In this document: in pieces, positions 53,367-62,294 of the stretch
How positions within the stretch are numbered: the stretch's first letter is position 1
Layout: every line of letters starts with the position of its first letter
From: Hydrogenothermaceae bacterium
GTDB taxonomy: Bacteria; Aquificota; Aquificia; Aquificales; Hydrogenothermaceae
Assembly (NCBI GenBank): GCA_026418455.1
Contig: JAOABH010000002.1
Location: forward strand, 1-64,000
Reading direction: 5' to 3'
DNA length: 64,000 nucleotides
Notes under the pieces: model-generated
The model's database searches: none
Told to the model about the DNA's origin: nothing
What the model saw: the letters and a program-made list of their open reading frames with translations, nothing else
Program-made: the position numbers and the translations under genes

Positions 53367-54494
53367 TTGAGGATATTACAAGATAGTTATTGGAAAAGCT
53401 TTGAAAAATGGAAAAATATAGACAGAGATAACTGGTTTAACTGGAAGTGGCAAACTGCAAATAGAATTAAAAGTTTAGAAGATTTAAAAAGTATAGTTAA
53501 ATGGGTAGATGAAAGAGAATTTTATCAGGTAAATACTCTATTTCACTTTGCAACAACCCCCTATTACTTATCATTAGCTGATATAACTAACCCAGAAGAT
53601 CCGATATTAAAACAAGTAATACCATCGAAACAAGAGATAGATGAAGAATACCAAAAAGAAGCTGAATTAGACCCTTTTTTAGAAGATATAAAAAGTCCAG
53701 TTCCTGGACTAACATACAGATATCCTGATAGAGTTTTGATGAGGACAACAAATGTTTGTAGTGTGTATTGTAGACACTGCATGAGAAAAAGAATGTTTTT
53801 AGAAGAGGAGCGGGCAAAAACAAAAGAAGAATTTGAAATTATGTTTGAATATATAAAGAAAAATAAGAATATAAAAGAAGTTCTAATTTCCGGAGGAGAC
53901 CCACTCACCCTTCCTAATAAAAAAATAGATTATATACTTGAAAACTTACAATATATAGACCATATAGATGTTATCCGTATTGGGACAAGGGATGTTGTTG
54001 TAAACCCTTTCAGATTTTTTGATGAAAATTTATTAGAGATACTTTCAAAATACGATAAAATTTGGATAGTGACACATTTTAACCATCCAAATGAAATAAC
54101 AAACTACACAAAACAAGCCGTAAAAAATATTCTTCAAACCGGAATCCCTGTTTTAAATCAGACGGTTTTACTAAAAGGAGTAAATGATGATAAATTTTTA
54201 ATAGAAGAATTGATGAGAGACCTTTTAAAAGTTAAGATAAAACCTTACTACCTATTTCACTGTGACCCTGTAAAAGGAGTGTATCATTTTAAAACAGGTA
54301 TAGATAAAGGACTTGAGATAATGGAACATTTAAGAGGAAGATTGTCAGGAATAGGTATTCCTACCTTTGCATTAGACTTAAATGGAGGACTTGGAAAGAT
54401 TCCATTACTTCCGGAATACATAGTAGAAAAAGGGGGAAAATATATTAAATTTAGGAATTATGAAAACAAGGAAGTTATAATTAAAAATTTGTAA
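53367..54494 (+). CDS. KamA-family radical SAM protein (lysine 2,3-aminomutase-like)
   Basis: Radical SAM motif CSVYCRHCMRKR; VLISGGDPLTL; PYYLFHCDPVKGVYHFKT. Confidence 0.92.
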   Translation: MRILQDSYWKSFEKWKNIDRDNWFNWKWQTANRIKSLEDLKSIVKWVDEREFYQVNTLFHFATTPYYLSLADITNPEDPILKQVIPSKQEIDEEYQKEAELDPFLEDIKSPVPGLTYRYPDRVLMRTTNVCSVYCRHCMRKRMFLEEERAKTKEEFEIMFEYIKKNKNIKEVLISGGDPLTLPNKKIDYILENLQYIDHIDVIRIGTRDVVVNPFRFFDENLLEILSKYDKIWIVTHFNHPNEITNYTKQAVKNILQTGIPVLNQTVLLKGVNDDKFLIEELMRDLLKVKIKPYYLFHCDPVKGVYHFKTGIDKGLEIMEHLRGRLSGIGIPTFALDLNGGLGKIPLLPEYIVEKGGKYIKFRNYENKEVIIKNL

Positions 54495-54559
54495 TTTTTA
54501 AAGATATATTTTATGTTATAATTTTATCATTAAATACTTTTTATAGGAGGTATAGCCCA

Positions 54560-54769
54560 ATGAAAAAATTAGTTCTTGGAGTTTCTGCAGCTGTATTATC
54601 TGCATCTTTACTTTTCAGCTGCCAAAAAAAAGAAGAGCAACCAGCTGAGCAACCAGCTCCTGCTGAGCAACAAGCTGCACCAGCTCCTGCTGAGCAAGCA
54701 GCTCCTGCAGCTCCTGCTGGCGAACAACAAGCAGCTCCTGCAGCTCCTGCTGGCGAACAGAAGAAGTAA
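54560..54769 (+). CDS. Small Ala/Pro/Glu/Gln-rich lipoprotein
   Basis: MKKLVLGVSAAVLSASLLFSCQKKEEQPAEQ... lipobox LLFSC; strong RBS AGGAGGT. Confidence 0.75.
   Translation: MKKLVLGVSAAVLSASLLFSCQKKEEQPAEQPAPAEQQAAPAPAEQAAPAAPAGEQQAAPAAPAGEQKK
54698..54763 (+). repeat. 33-bp tandem direct repeat, two copies (AAPAAPAGEQQ/K)
   Basis: gcagctcctgcagctcctgctggcgaacaacaa followed by gcagctcctgcagctcctgctggcgaacagaag. Confidence 0.9.
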
Positions 54770-54776
54770 TATCAAT

Positions 54777-54806
54777 AAAAAGGTGGCACCTCGTGTGCCA
54801 CTTTTA
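54777..54806 (+). terminator. Rho-independent terminator
   Basis: GTGGCAC-CTCGT-GTGCCAC stem flanked by AAAA and TTTT. Confidence 0.75.
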
Positions 54807-54932
54807 AAATCTCTAAATCTTCTTTAAATCTTATAAAATATAGAAAAAGATACTTAATGATAAAATCTCTTCTATCTAATTATTAAGAAATTTACAGGTC
54901 TTCTTACTAATCTCATATTTTCATAAAAAAAG

Positions 54933-55127
54933 AGGGAAAAAGCTAAAAAATTAAGAGATAGAGAAATCTAATCTATAAAGTTAATGGATTACTTAGTCTG
55001 GTATAATACAGAGAAGTCACATAAGAGCTTAAATTGGAAAGCACCTTTAGAATACTATGTAAGTCTCGTTGAGACTGAATTTTCTAATGGTGTGTCTAAA
55101 ATGATATGGACTTCTACAAGGTATTGA
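54933..55127 (+). pseudogene. Decayed insertion-sequence transposase 3' fragment (integrase-core C-terminus)
   Basis: RGKKLKKLRDREI*SIKLMDYLVWYNTEKSHKSLNWKAPLEYYV: transposase tail signature with an in-frame TAA. Confidence 0.75.
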
Positions 55128-55167
55128 AATTTTCAGTGTATTAAGATATAATATTTCTCTACTTTGT

Positions 55168-55240
55168 GAGTCGCTAGCTCAGTCGGTAGAGCACCGGTCT
55201 TTTAAACCGGTGGTCCTGGGTTCGATTCCCAGGCGACTCA
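55168..55240 (+). tRNA. tRNA-Lys (anticodon TTT)
   Basis: Cloverleaf GAGTCGC...CTTTTAA...GGTTCGATTCC...GCGACTCA. Confidence 0.95.
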
Positions 55241-55253
55241 CTCAATATAATAT

Positions 55254-55328
<75 letters not shown>

Positions 55329-55351
55329 TTTCTCTTTTTTATCACTAAATT

Positions 55352-55435
55352 GCGAGTGTGGCGGAATTGGCAGACGCGCGGGACTTAGGATCCCGTGGTG
55401 GCAACACCGTGTGGGTTCAACTCCCACCACTCGCA
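55352..55435 (+). tRNA. tRNA-Leu (anticodon TAG)
   Basis: Class II tRNA; anticodon loop CTTAGGA; acceptor GCGAGTG/CACTCGC. Confidence 0.94.
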
Positions 55436-55508
55436 TTAACAATATCATTAAATAAATATTTTGTGTATCTTTCATTTTCGGATTTACAATTTTTAAAAAT
55501 TACAAAGA

Positions 55509-55541
55509 TGTAATCTTTTTGTAATCTTTCTGTAATCTTAA
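55509..55541 (+). promoter_or_regulatory. Three direct repeats TGTAATCTTTN with exact 11-bp period (Pho-box-like operator)
   Basis: TGTAATC at 55509, 55520 and 55531; possible -10 TATATT at 55550. Confidence 0.5.
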
Positions 55542-55584
55542 TTTAGTAATATATTAATGTAAATTTTATTTTAGGAGGTATAAC

Positions 55585-55794
55585 ATGAAGAAGTTAGTAG
55601 TAGCAGCTCTTTCAGCATCAGTTTTAGGTCTTGGATTTGCTGGAGCAGAAGAAGCTAAGAAAGAAGAGGCTCCAAAAGCAGAAGCTAAACAAGAAGCTCC
55701 TGCAAAAGCTGAGAAGAAGGCTCATAACAAAGCTCACAAGAAAGCTGAGAAGAAAGAAGAGAAAAAAGAAGAACAAAAAGAAGAGAAGAAGTAA
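55585..55794 (+). CDS. Small secreted Lys/Glu/Ala-rich protein
   Basis: MKKLVVAALSASVLGLGFAGA signal peptide, then highly charged low-complexity tail; RBS GGAGGT. Confidence 0.75.
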   Translation: MKKLVVAALSASVLGLGFAGAEEAKKEEAPKAEAKQEAPAKAEKKAHNKAHKKAEKKEEKKEEQKEEKK

Positions 55795-55805
55795 TCTCTT
55801 CATCA

Positions 55806-55834
55806 AAAGGGGTGGCTTTTTGCCATCCCTTCTC
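55806..55834 (+). terminator. Rho-independent terminator
   Basis: AAGGGGTGGC-TTTTT-GCCATCCCTT hairpin followed by a pyrimidine tract. Confidence 0.75.
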
Positions 55835-55904
55835 TATATTCTCAACTCTTGAAATCATAATAAAATCTATAATATAATCTTTACAAAAATCCGGAGGTTT
55901 AGGA

Positions 55905-56984
55905 ATAATTTTCATCCTCTCAATCCTTTTAACTATTATTCTATATTTAGAATTTTATCCAATAAAAATCTTCAGATTATCTAATAAAAAAAATGACAAT
56001 CTAAATAGAACTATTAATTCAGAAAAATTATACAGGTATAAAGTTATAACCCATGTACATACCCAGTTTTCTTTTGACTCTCTTGGTAAACCTTCTGATA
56101 TAAAAAAAGCCATGGAAGAAAATGGTATAGATTTTGTTTTTATAACAGATCATAACAATGATGATTATAAATATTTTGAAGATGAAAAGATATTTGCTGG
56201 GGTTGAAAAAAACACTCCTGATGGTAGGTTACTACTTTTAGGAAATTCCTTAGAAGTTATATCCCATCCCCATAACTTTGACTTTGACCATTATAAATGG
56301 CAAGGGGAATTTAAGGAAGGATATCTTTATGAATTTATAGATCCAAAAGATGTTATAGTTTGGAATAAAGTTAAAACCGGATTAATTTTACTAAAAAATC
56401 TTTTTTTATATCCTTTCATGAGAAATATAACCAGAAAATGGAACTGTCTTATTCCAATAGATAAATGGAGGGAACTATACTATACAAGAGCAAAAAATCT
56501 TAACATAATTGGTGGTCTTGACCTTCATGTAAAGTTTGTATATCAGGAAAAAACCCATGGAATCCTCATTCCTTCATATAAAGCTGGATTTAAGTGGCTG
56601 ATAAATATAGTATATTCAAGAACTCCTTTAAAAAGTAAAGAAGAAGTTTTAAAAAGCTTAAAAAAAGGTAATCTATACTTATCAATAAACCAAAATTTTG
56701 TAGATATTTTTGGAGAAGACATTGAAGGTATAAAACTTATCGGAGAAAATATAAAAAAGGGTGGGAAAATTTGTATAGAAATCCCTCAAAAAAATAGATT
56801 AGTAAAATTAATAAAGGATAATGTTGAGATATTTATAACTAATAGGAATCAGGTAGAGTATAATTTAGATTCCACAGGACAGTATTGGATTGAAATATAT
56901 GAGTATGATTTTAAGATTTTTAATATATACTTTGGTGTTAGACCTGTTATTATAACAAACAGTTTTAGAGTGGAAGATGAGTAG
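55905..56984 (+). CDS. PHP-domain protein with N-terminal TM anchor; apparent ATA/ATT start
   Basis: In-frame upstream of ATG 56112: IFILSILLTIILYLEFYPIKIF...YKVITHVHTQFSFDSLGKPSDIKKAM; GGAGGT at 55893-55898. Confidence 0.75.
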   Translation: MIFILSILLTIILYLEFYPIKIFRLSNKKNDNLNRTINSEKLYRYKVITHVHTQFSFDSLGKPSDIKKAMEENGIDFVFITDHNNDDYKYFEDEKIFAGVEKNTPDGRLLLLGNSLEVISHPHNFDFDHYKWQGEFKEGYLYEFIDPKDVIVWNKVKTGLILLKNLFLYPFMRNITRKWNCLIPIDKWRELYYTRAKNLNIIGGLDLHVKFVYQEKTHGILIPSYKAGFKWLINIVYSRTPLKSKEEVLKSLKKGNLYLSINQNFVDIFGEDIEGIKLIGENIKKGGKICIEIPQKNRLVKLIKDNVEIFITNRNQVEYNLDSTGQYWIEIYEYDFKIFNIYFGVRPVIITNSFRVEDE

Positions 56985-57507
56985 AGATTGGGAAATAAGA
57001 ATAAAATGGAATGTTAAGCTTTTTTATCTTATTAATTCCAAAAGATCAAAACTATTAGATAATTTTTATAGGAAATTTTTTTATATGGGGAAAACATACT
57101 CTTTACCTATATACCTTATTATCTTTTGGGTATTTTCATTACCAAAGCAAGTATATATTCACTTGATAATTAGCCTTTTATTGACAGGAATAATGATGCC
57201 AACAATTAAATATATATTCCGACATAAAAGACCTTCTTCATTACTTAATAATGTAAATCTATTAGAACCTGTATCTTTGAAAAGTTTTCCTTCAGCTGAC
57301 AGTGCTTATGTATTTACAATATTCTCTGTTTCCATATTTTATCCATATCCGCTGTTATGGTTTATACTTCTACTTATTGCTATCATAATAGGATATGGTA
57401 GAGTTTATATGGGAGCACACTTTCCACTTGATGTGATAGCTGGTTATATCTTTGGTTTTATCTCTGGCTTATCTGGATTTTATATTTTAAAAAATCTTGT
57501 TTTATAA
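56977..57507 (+). CDS. PAP2-family phosphatase
   Basis: FRHKRPSS; SFPSADSAYVFT; GRVYMGAHFPLDVIAGY. Confidence 0.92.
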   Translation: MSRDWEIRIKWNVKLFYLINSKRSKLLDNFYRKFFYMGKTYSLPIYLIIFWVFSLPKQVYIHLIISLLLTGIMMPTIKYIFRHKRPSSLLNNVNLLEPVSLKSFPSADSAYVFTIFSVSIFYPYPLLWFILLLIAIIIGYGRVYMGAHFPLDVIAGYIFGFISGLSGFYILKNLVL

Positions 57508-60500
57508 AATAGAATGCTGGAATAATAAACAGAGAAGTGATAAAAGAGGTTATCACTCCACCTACCATAGGTACAGCTATCCTTGATATAACTTCGCTTC
57601 CCGTTCCGGAAAGTAAAACAGCTGGTATTAAACTTAAAGATATTGCAAAGAATGTCATTAACTTAGGTCTTATTCTTTTTACTGCACCTTCATATACTGC
57701 AGCTTCAAATGGATATGAACTATCTACTCTTTTTAAAGAGTTCATTATATATACAAGCATTATAATTGACATTTCAGCACTTATACCTAAAAGAGATAAA
57801 AAACCTGCTATAGAAGCTATGGATAGTTTATACCCCATAATATACATCAGTAGCAATCCCCCTATTACAGAAGAAGGTAAAGTAATTAAAACTATAAAAG
57901 TCTCAAAAATCCTTCCTAAAGCTAGATATACAAGTATAATTATAGATATTAAAACTATAGGTACTATAAATTTCAAATCATTTAAAGCCCCCTGATAATA
58001 TTGATACTCACCACTCCATGTATAGTAGTATCCTACAGGTAGATTTACCATCTGTTTTATTTTTCTCTCTGCTTCTTGAACAATCTTTGTAATATCTGCA
58101 TCAGACTTTGGAGTAATATAGAGATATGAAACAAACAATCCATTTTCTGACTTTATCTCTGCAAGATCATATACCTTTTTTATATCAGCTATAGATGTTA
58201 ACGGGATTAATTTTCCCAATACAGGAATCTTTATATCTTCTATATTCTGTCTGTAATCCCTAGGTATACCTAAGGTAATTGAATATCTTTCTCTTCCAGA
58301 GATATAGGTTGTTATCGGTTTATTTGCAAATAAAAGTTCTATGTAGTCAGTTAAATCTCTTTCTGAAATTCCGTAGTAGTATAGCTTATTTCTATCCGGA
58401 GTAATAGTTATATATGTAGAGAGGTTTGATCGTTCTGCATAAACAGATGCTATACCATCAACATCTGATATTACCTTTTCTATCTCTTTAGAAATTTTTA
58501 CTATCTGTGGTATATCGTCACCATATACTTTTATTCCTAAGGGTGTTCTTATACCAGTTGTTATCATATCTATTCTACCTTTTATAGGCATAGTCCAGCT
58601 ATTTACTACACCGGGGAAAGTTAATGCTTTGTCTAGTTCAGAGATTAGAGTTTCGTAGTTAACTCCTTCTCTCCACATTTCTTGAGGTTTTAGTGTTATT
58701 ATGGTTTCTATCATAGAGAGAGGGGCAGGATCTGTTGGGCTGTCTGATCTTCCGGCTTTTCCGAAAACTGTTTCAACTTCTGGAAAACTTTTTATTATTC
58801 TATCCTGTATAGTTAATAATCTTTGAGCTTCAGATATAGAAATCCCTGGAATAATTATAGGCATATACATTAAACTTCCTTCCCTTAAGGGAGGCATAAA
58901 TTCCTTCTCAAGATTTTTAGATAGTAAAAATCCTACCGGTATAGTTAAGAAGGATAGGATAATTAACAGATATCTGTAAGTTATAATCTTTGAAAATACC
59001 ATACTATAAAACTTTACTACATACCTTACTATGAAGTTATCTTCTTTGAAAGAAGTTTTATATTTGCCAAAATAATAAAGAAGTATTGGGATAAGTAGAA
59101 AAGTTAAAACAGAGGCTATCAACATGGATATAGTTTTTGTAAAAACCAAAGGTGTGAAAAGCTTTCCCGCCTGTCCTTTCAGAAAAAACATAGGCACAAA
59201 AGAGACAGCAACTATAAGTAAAGCAAAAAATATAGGTTTTATAACTTCCTTAGAAGAGTCTATAACTGCTTTTTCTAAAGATACTCCTTCCTCTCTCTTC
59301 TTTACAAAGTTTTCTATTATAACTATACAAGCATCTACCATTGTTCCTATTGCTATGACAATACCGGCAAGTGACATTATGTTTGATGTTACTCCAAAAA
59401 GCCATATAACTATGAATGTTATCAAAAGAGATAAAACTAAGAATATAACAACAATAAAACCAAACAAGAAGAAGGATAAAAAGAGAGTTATTATTAGAAT
59501 AACAACAATAGATTCTTCAGCTATAACTTTTTTCAGATAATTTATAGATCTTTCTATAAGATCAGACCTATCATATACAGGGACAATTACTACATCTTCC
59601 GGAAGACCATTTTTTATCTGATTTAACTTTTCTTTCACTTCCTGTAATGTTTTGTAAACGTTGGCTCCCTGTCTAACTATAACTATACCACCGACCGTGT
59701 TACCTTCCCCGTTTAAATCCCCTGTTCCCATCCTTAAAGCTGGAGTTTCTATTACTCTTCCTAAATCTTTTAGTCTAATCGGTATTCCATTTATATCTTT
59801 TACAACACTGTTTTCTATTTCTTCTTTATCTTTTATATAGTTTCCAGATTTTATCAGAAATTCTCTACCATTTATCTCTATATACTTCCCACCTGTTTCT
59901 ATATTGGAACTATTTATAGCCTTTACAACTTCTTCTAATGAGATGTTATAGTAGTTTAACTTTTCAGGATTTAGGATAAATCTATACTCCTTTTCAAAAC
60001 CACCGACAGATGCAACCTCTGCCACATTCTCTACAGATTGAAGTTGATATTTTATATAAAAGTTCTGAATGCTCCACAGCTCATCGAGGGATCTCTTTTT
60101 TGAATACAGAGCATACTGATAAATCCATCCCACACCAGTAGCATCAGGTCCTAATTTTATTTGAGCTTCATCAGGAAGTTGATTTCTTATAGTGGAAAGT
60201 TTCTCTAATACTCTTGACCTACACCAGTATAGATCTACACCTTCTTCAAATATAACATAAACAAGATTGTAATTTGCCATCGAAAATGATCTAACAGTTT
60301 TTACTTTTGGAAGTCCTATCATACTTGTTACAAGCGGATAAGCAAGTTGTTGCTCTATAACAGAAGGAGTTTGTCCTTTCCATTCTGAATATATTATCAC
60401 TTGGTTATCTGTTAAATCCGGAATAGCATCGATAGGAACATTCTTAAAAGAGTAATACCCATAAATGGAAATAGATAAAAAAAGTAGTATAAATACAAGC

Positions 60501-60535
60501 CTATATCTAAGTAAAAAATTTATAAACCTTTCCAT
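57458..60535 (-). CDS. cusA: Heavy-metal efflux RND transporter, CusA/CzcA family
   Basis: VPIDAIPDLTDNQVIIYSEW; GTMVDACIVIIENFVK; RND topology, 1025 aa. Confidence 0.93.
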   Translation of the reverse strand: MERFINFLLRYRLVFILLFLSISIYGYYSFKNVPIDAIPDLTDNQVIIYSEWKGQTPSVIEQQLAYPLVTSMIGLPKVKTVRSFSMANYNLVYVIFEEGVDLYWCRSRVLEKLSTIRNQLPDEAQIKLGPDATGVGWIYQYALYSKKRSLDELWSIQNFYIKYQLQSVENVAEVASVGGFEKEYRFILNPEKLNYYNISLEEVVKAINSSNIETGGKYIEINGREFLIKSGNYIKDKEEIENSVVKDINGIPIRLKDLGRVIETPALRMGTGDLNGEGNTVGGIVIVRQGANVYKTLQEVKEKLNQIKNGLPEDVVIVPVYDRSDLIERSINYLKKVIAEESIVVILIITLFLSFFLFGFIVVIFLVLSLLITFIVIWLFGVTSNIMSLAGIVIAIGTMVDACIVIIENFVKKREEGVSLEKAVIDSSKEVIKPIFFALLIVAVSFVPMFFLKGQAGKLFTPLVFTKTISMLIASVLTFLLIPILLYYFGKYKTSFKEDNFIVRYVVKFYSMVFSKIITYRYLLIILSFLTIPVGFLLSKNLEKEFMPPLREGSLMYMPIIIPGISISEAQRLLTIQDRIIKSFPEVETVFGKAGRSDSPTDPAPLSMIETIITLKPQEMWREGVNYETLISELDKALTFPGVVNSWTMPIKGRIDMITTGIRTPLGIKVYGDDIPQIVKISKEIEKVISDVDGIASVYAERSNLSTYITITPDRNKLYYYGISERDLTDYIELLFANKPITTYISGRERYSITLGIPRDYRQNIEDIKIPVLGKLIPLTSIADIKKVYDLAEIKSENGLFVSYLYITPKSDADITKIVQEAERKIKQMVNLPVGYYYTWSGEYQYYQGALNDLKFIVPIVLISIIILVYLALGRIFETFIVLITLPSSVIGGLLLMYIMGYKLSIASIAGFLSLLGISAEMSIIMLVYIMNSLKRVDSSYPFEAAVYEGAVKRIRPKLMTFFAISLSLIPAVLLSGTGSEVISRIAVPMVGGVITSFITSLFIIPAFYFIKQDFLKYKIQISQR

Positions 60536-60538
60536 ACA

Positions 60539-60970
60539 TCAATGTATATGGTCTGTCTTTAGTTCTTCTAAAAGTTTTGGAGTGATATCCTTAAACTGGT
60601 ATATCTTAGAACCTTTAGAAAACTTCTGAGCTTCAATTTTGCTACCAAAAGCTAAGAAATCTCTTCCCATTGGTCCATTTTCATTTATGATATAGAAGGC
60701 ATTTTCTGCCGGTATCCATTTCCCAGTTTTATAATCTTTTACATAAAGTTGAGATACTCTATCTTTGTTAGCAAAGTAAAACTCAAAAAGATGCAGAGGA
60801 GCTTCGGTGTATTTAATTGAACCATCCTTTAACTTTGCAGCTGAGAGTGTCTTTTTAAAAGGTTTTAAATCCATATTACATACTACACATTTTTCTGAAC
60901 CAGAAGGTTCAGGAACTTGAGCAAAAACCAGAGAGAAAGAAAGAAAGAGCAAGAAAAATAACTTCTTCAT
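60539..60970 (-). CDS. NosL-like copper-binding/chaperone protein
   Basis: Signal peptide MKKLFFLLFLSFSLVFA; EKCVVCNMDLK; GPMGRDFLAFGSKIEAQKF; ORF track start 61036 overlaps cusB. Confidence 0.8.
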   Translation of the reverse strand: MKKLFFLLFLSFSLVFAQVPEPSGSEKCVVCNMDLKPFKKTLSAAKLKDGSIKYTEAPLHLFEFYFANKDRVSQLYVKDYKTGKWIPAENAFYIINENGPMGRDFLAFGSKIEAQKFSKGSKIYQFKDITPKLLEELKTDHIH

Positions 60971-60986
60971 AATACACCTCCTAAAT

Positions 60987-62294
60987 TTAGTATAATCCTC
61001 TAAGTTGAGCTTCTGAATCAAGTAAGAAATTTCCATTAACTACTATCTCTTCTCCTTCTTGTAATCCATCAACAATCTCATAGTAGTTATTAAACTTCTT
61101 ACCTAACTTAACAATTCTCGGCTGAAAAGAACCATCACCTTCTTTAACGAAGACTATCTGTTTTTTCCCAGTATCTATAACAGCTTCTTCAGGAATAGCT
61201 ATTACAGATGTAGATTTATTTTCTATATAAACAGATAGAAGTTGATTTATTTTTAACTTTCTATTTTTAGAAGACACTCTAACTTTTAGAGTTCTACTGT
61301 CTTTATCCATAACTGGAAATATATAGTCTATATAACCTGTAAAACTTTCTTGGCTACCAACAGGAGTTATGAGAACCTCTAAACCTTTTTTTACTCTATC
61401 TACATACTCCTGAGGAACATCAGCAATAATCCATAAGTTAGAAGTATCTATAATCTTATATGCTACTTCTCCACTTTTAATCATAGATCCTTCTGATACA
61501 TTTTTTTCAACAATGATACCGTTAACTGGTGATTTTATTATATTACTACCTCTTAGATACATAACTTTCTGTTTTGTTAGATCTGCTAAATCCTCTTTTC
61601 CACTTTCTTTAAGAATTTTTAATTCTTGGTTTGCTATTTCTAAATCTGGATTTAACACTTTTAAGAGGTTAGTTCCTTTTGTTATATACTCTCCTTCAAA
61701 TCTTCCAAAAGTATCAACAACCCAACCATCAGACCTTAACGTTATAATGTGGATTTTAGAACTATCAAAAGAGACATAACCTACAACTTCAAATCCATCT
61801 GTTAAATCTAATCTTTTAACTGTATCTGTCTTTATCCCAATAAGTTTTAGCTTTTGACTATCAATATCTATACCCTTTTTAGAAATTTTAGATTCTCCTG
61901 ATTTTAAAGGTACAGATATATTTACTTTATACTCTTTCAAGTCAATGTTAGCAACTACCTGCCACCCTCCAGCCATTGAGATATTAACAACTCCCTCATA
62001 TAAACCATCATCTAACTTCTTAATGCTTACATCTTCCCTCATCTCACCCATCCCTGGCATTGGTGGCATATAGAAATACATAGATTTTAATTCTTTACCT
62101 TTTGGCACCTTTATATAGATAATGTTCTTACCTACATCTAAAACTCCGGTTTTTGAGTAAACTGATATATCTTCTGTTATAGAGAATAGAGGTTTATAAG
62201 CTATCTCTTTTATATTTTCTTTCTTTTTAGAGAATATATAAGCAGTAATAAAAACTATAATCAAAATAAAACCAAAAAGAGCTAACTTTTTCAT
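60987..62294 (-). CDS. cusB: Efflux RND periplasmic adaptor subunit (CusB family)
   Basis: Membrane-fusion-protein architecture: IKSPVNGIIVEKNVSEGSMIKSGEVAYKIIDTSNLWIIADV. Confidence 0.9.
   Translation of the reverse strand: MKKLALFGFILIIVFITAYIFSKKKENIKEIAYKPLFSITEDISVYSKTGVLDVGKNIIYIKVPKGKELKSMYFYMPPMPGMGEMREDVSIKKLDDGLYEGVVNISMAGGWQVVANIDLKEYKVNISVPLKSGESKISKKGIDIDSQKLKLIGIKTDTVKRLDLTDGFEVVGYVSFDSSKIHIITLRSDGWVVDTFGRFEGEYITKGTNLLKVLNPDLEIANQELKILKESGKEDLADLTKQKVMYLRGSNIIKSPVNGIIVEKNVSEGSMIKSGEVAYKIIDTSNLWIIADVPQEYVDRVKKGLEVLITPVGSQESFTGYIDYIFPVMDKDSRTLKVRVSSKNRKLKINQLLSVYIENKSTSVIAIPEEAVIDTGKKQIVFVKEGDGSFQPRIVKLGKKFNNYYEIVDGLQEGEEIVVNGNFLLDSEAQLRGLY

Noticed and set aside
54576-54827. 83-aa Leu/Gln-rich ORF in an alternative frame of the small lipoprotein
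   Set aside because: Repetitive-sequence frame shadow with no signal peptide logic; it runs through the terminator hairpin
55624-55915. Phe/Leu-rich antisense ORFs opposite the Lys/Glu-rich protein
   Set aside because: Antisense translation of poly-Lys/Glu codons gives artificial Phe/Leu runs
59124-59540. 138-aa + strand ORF inside cusA
   Set aside because: Antisense to a well-supported RND transporter gene
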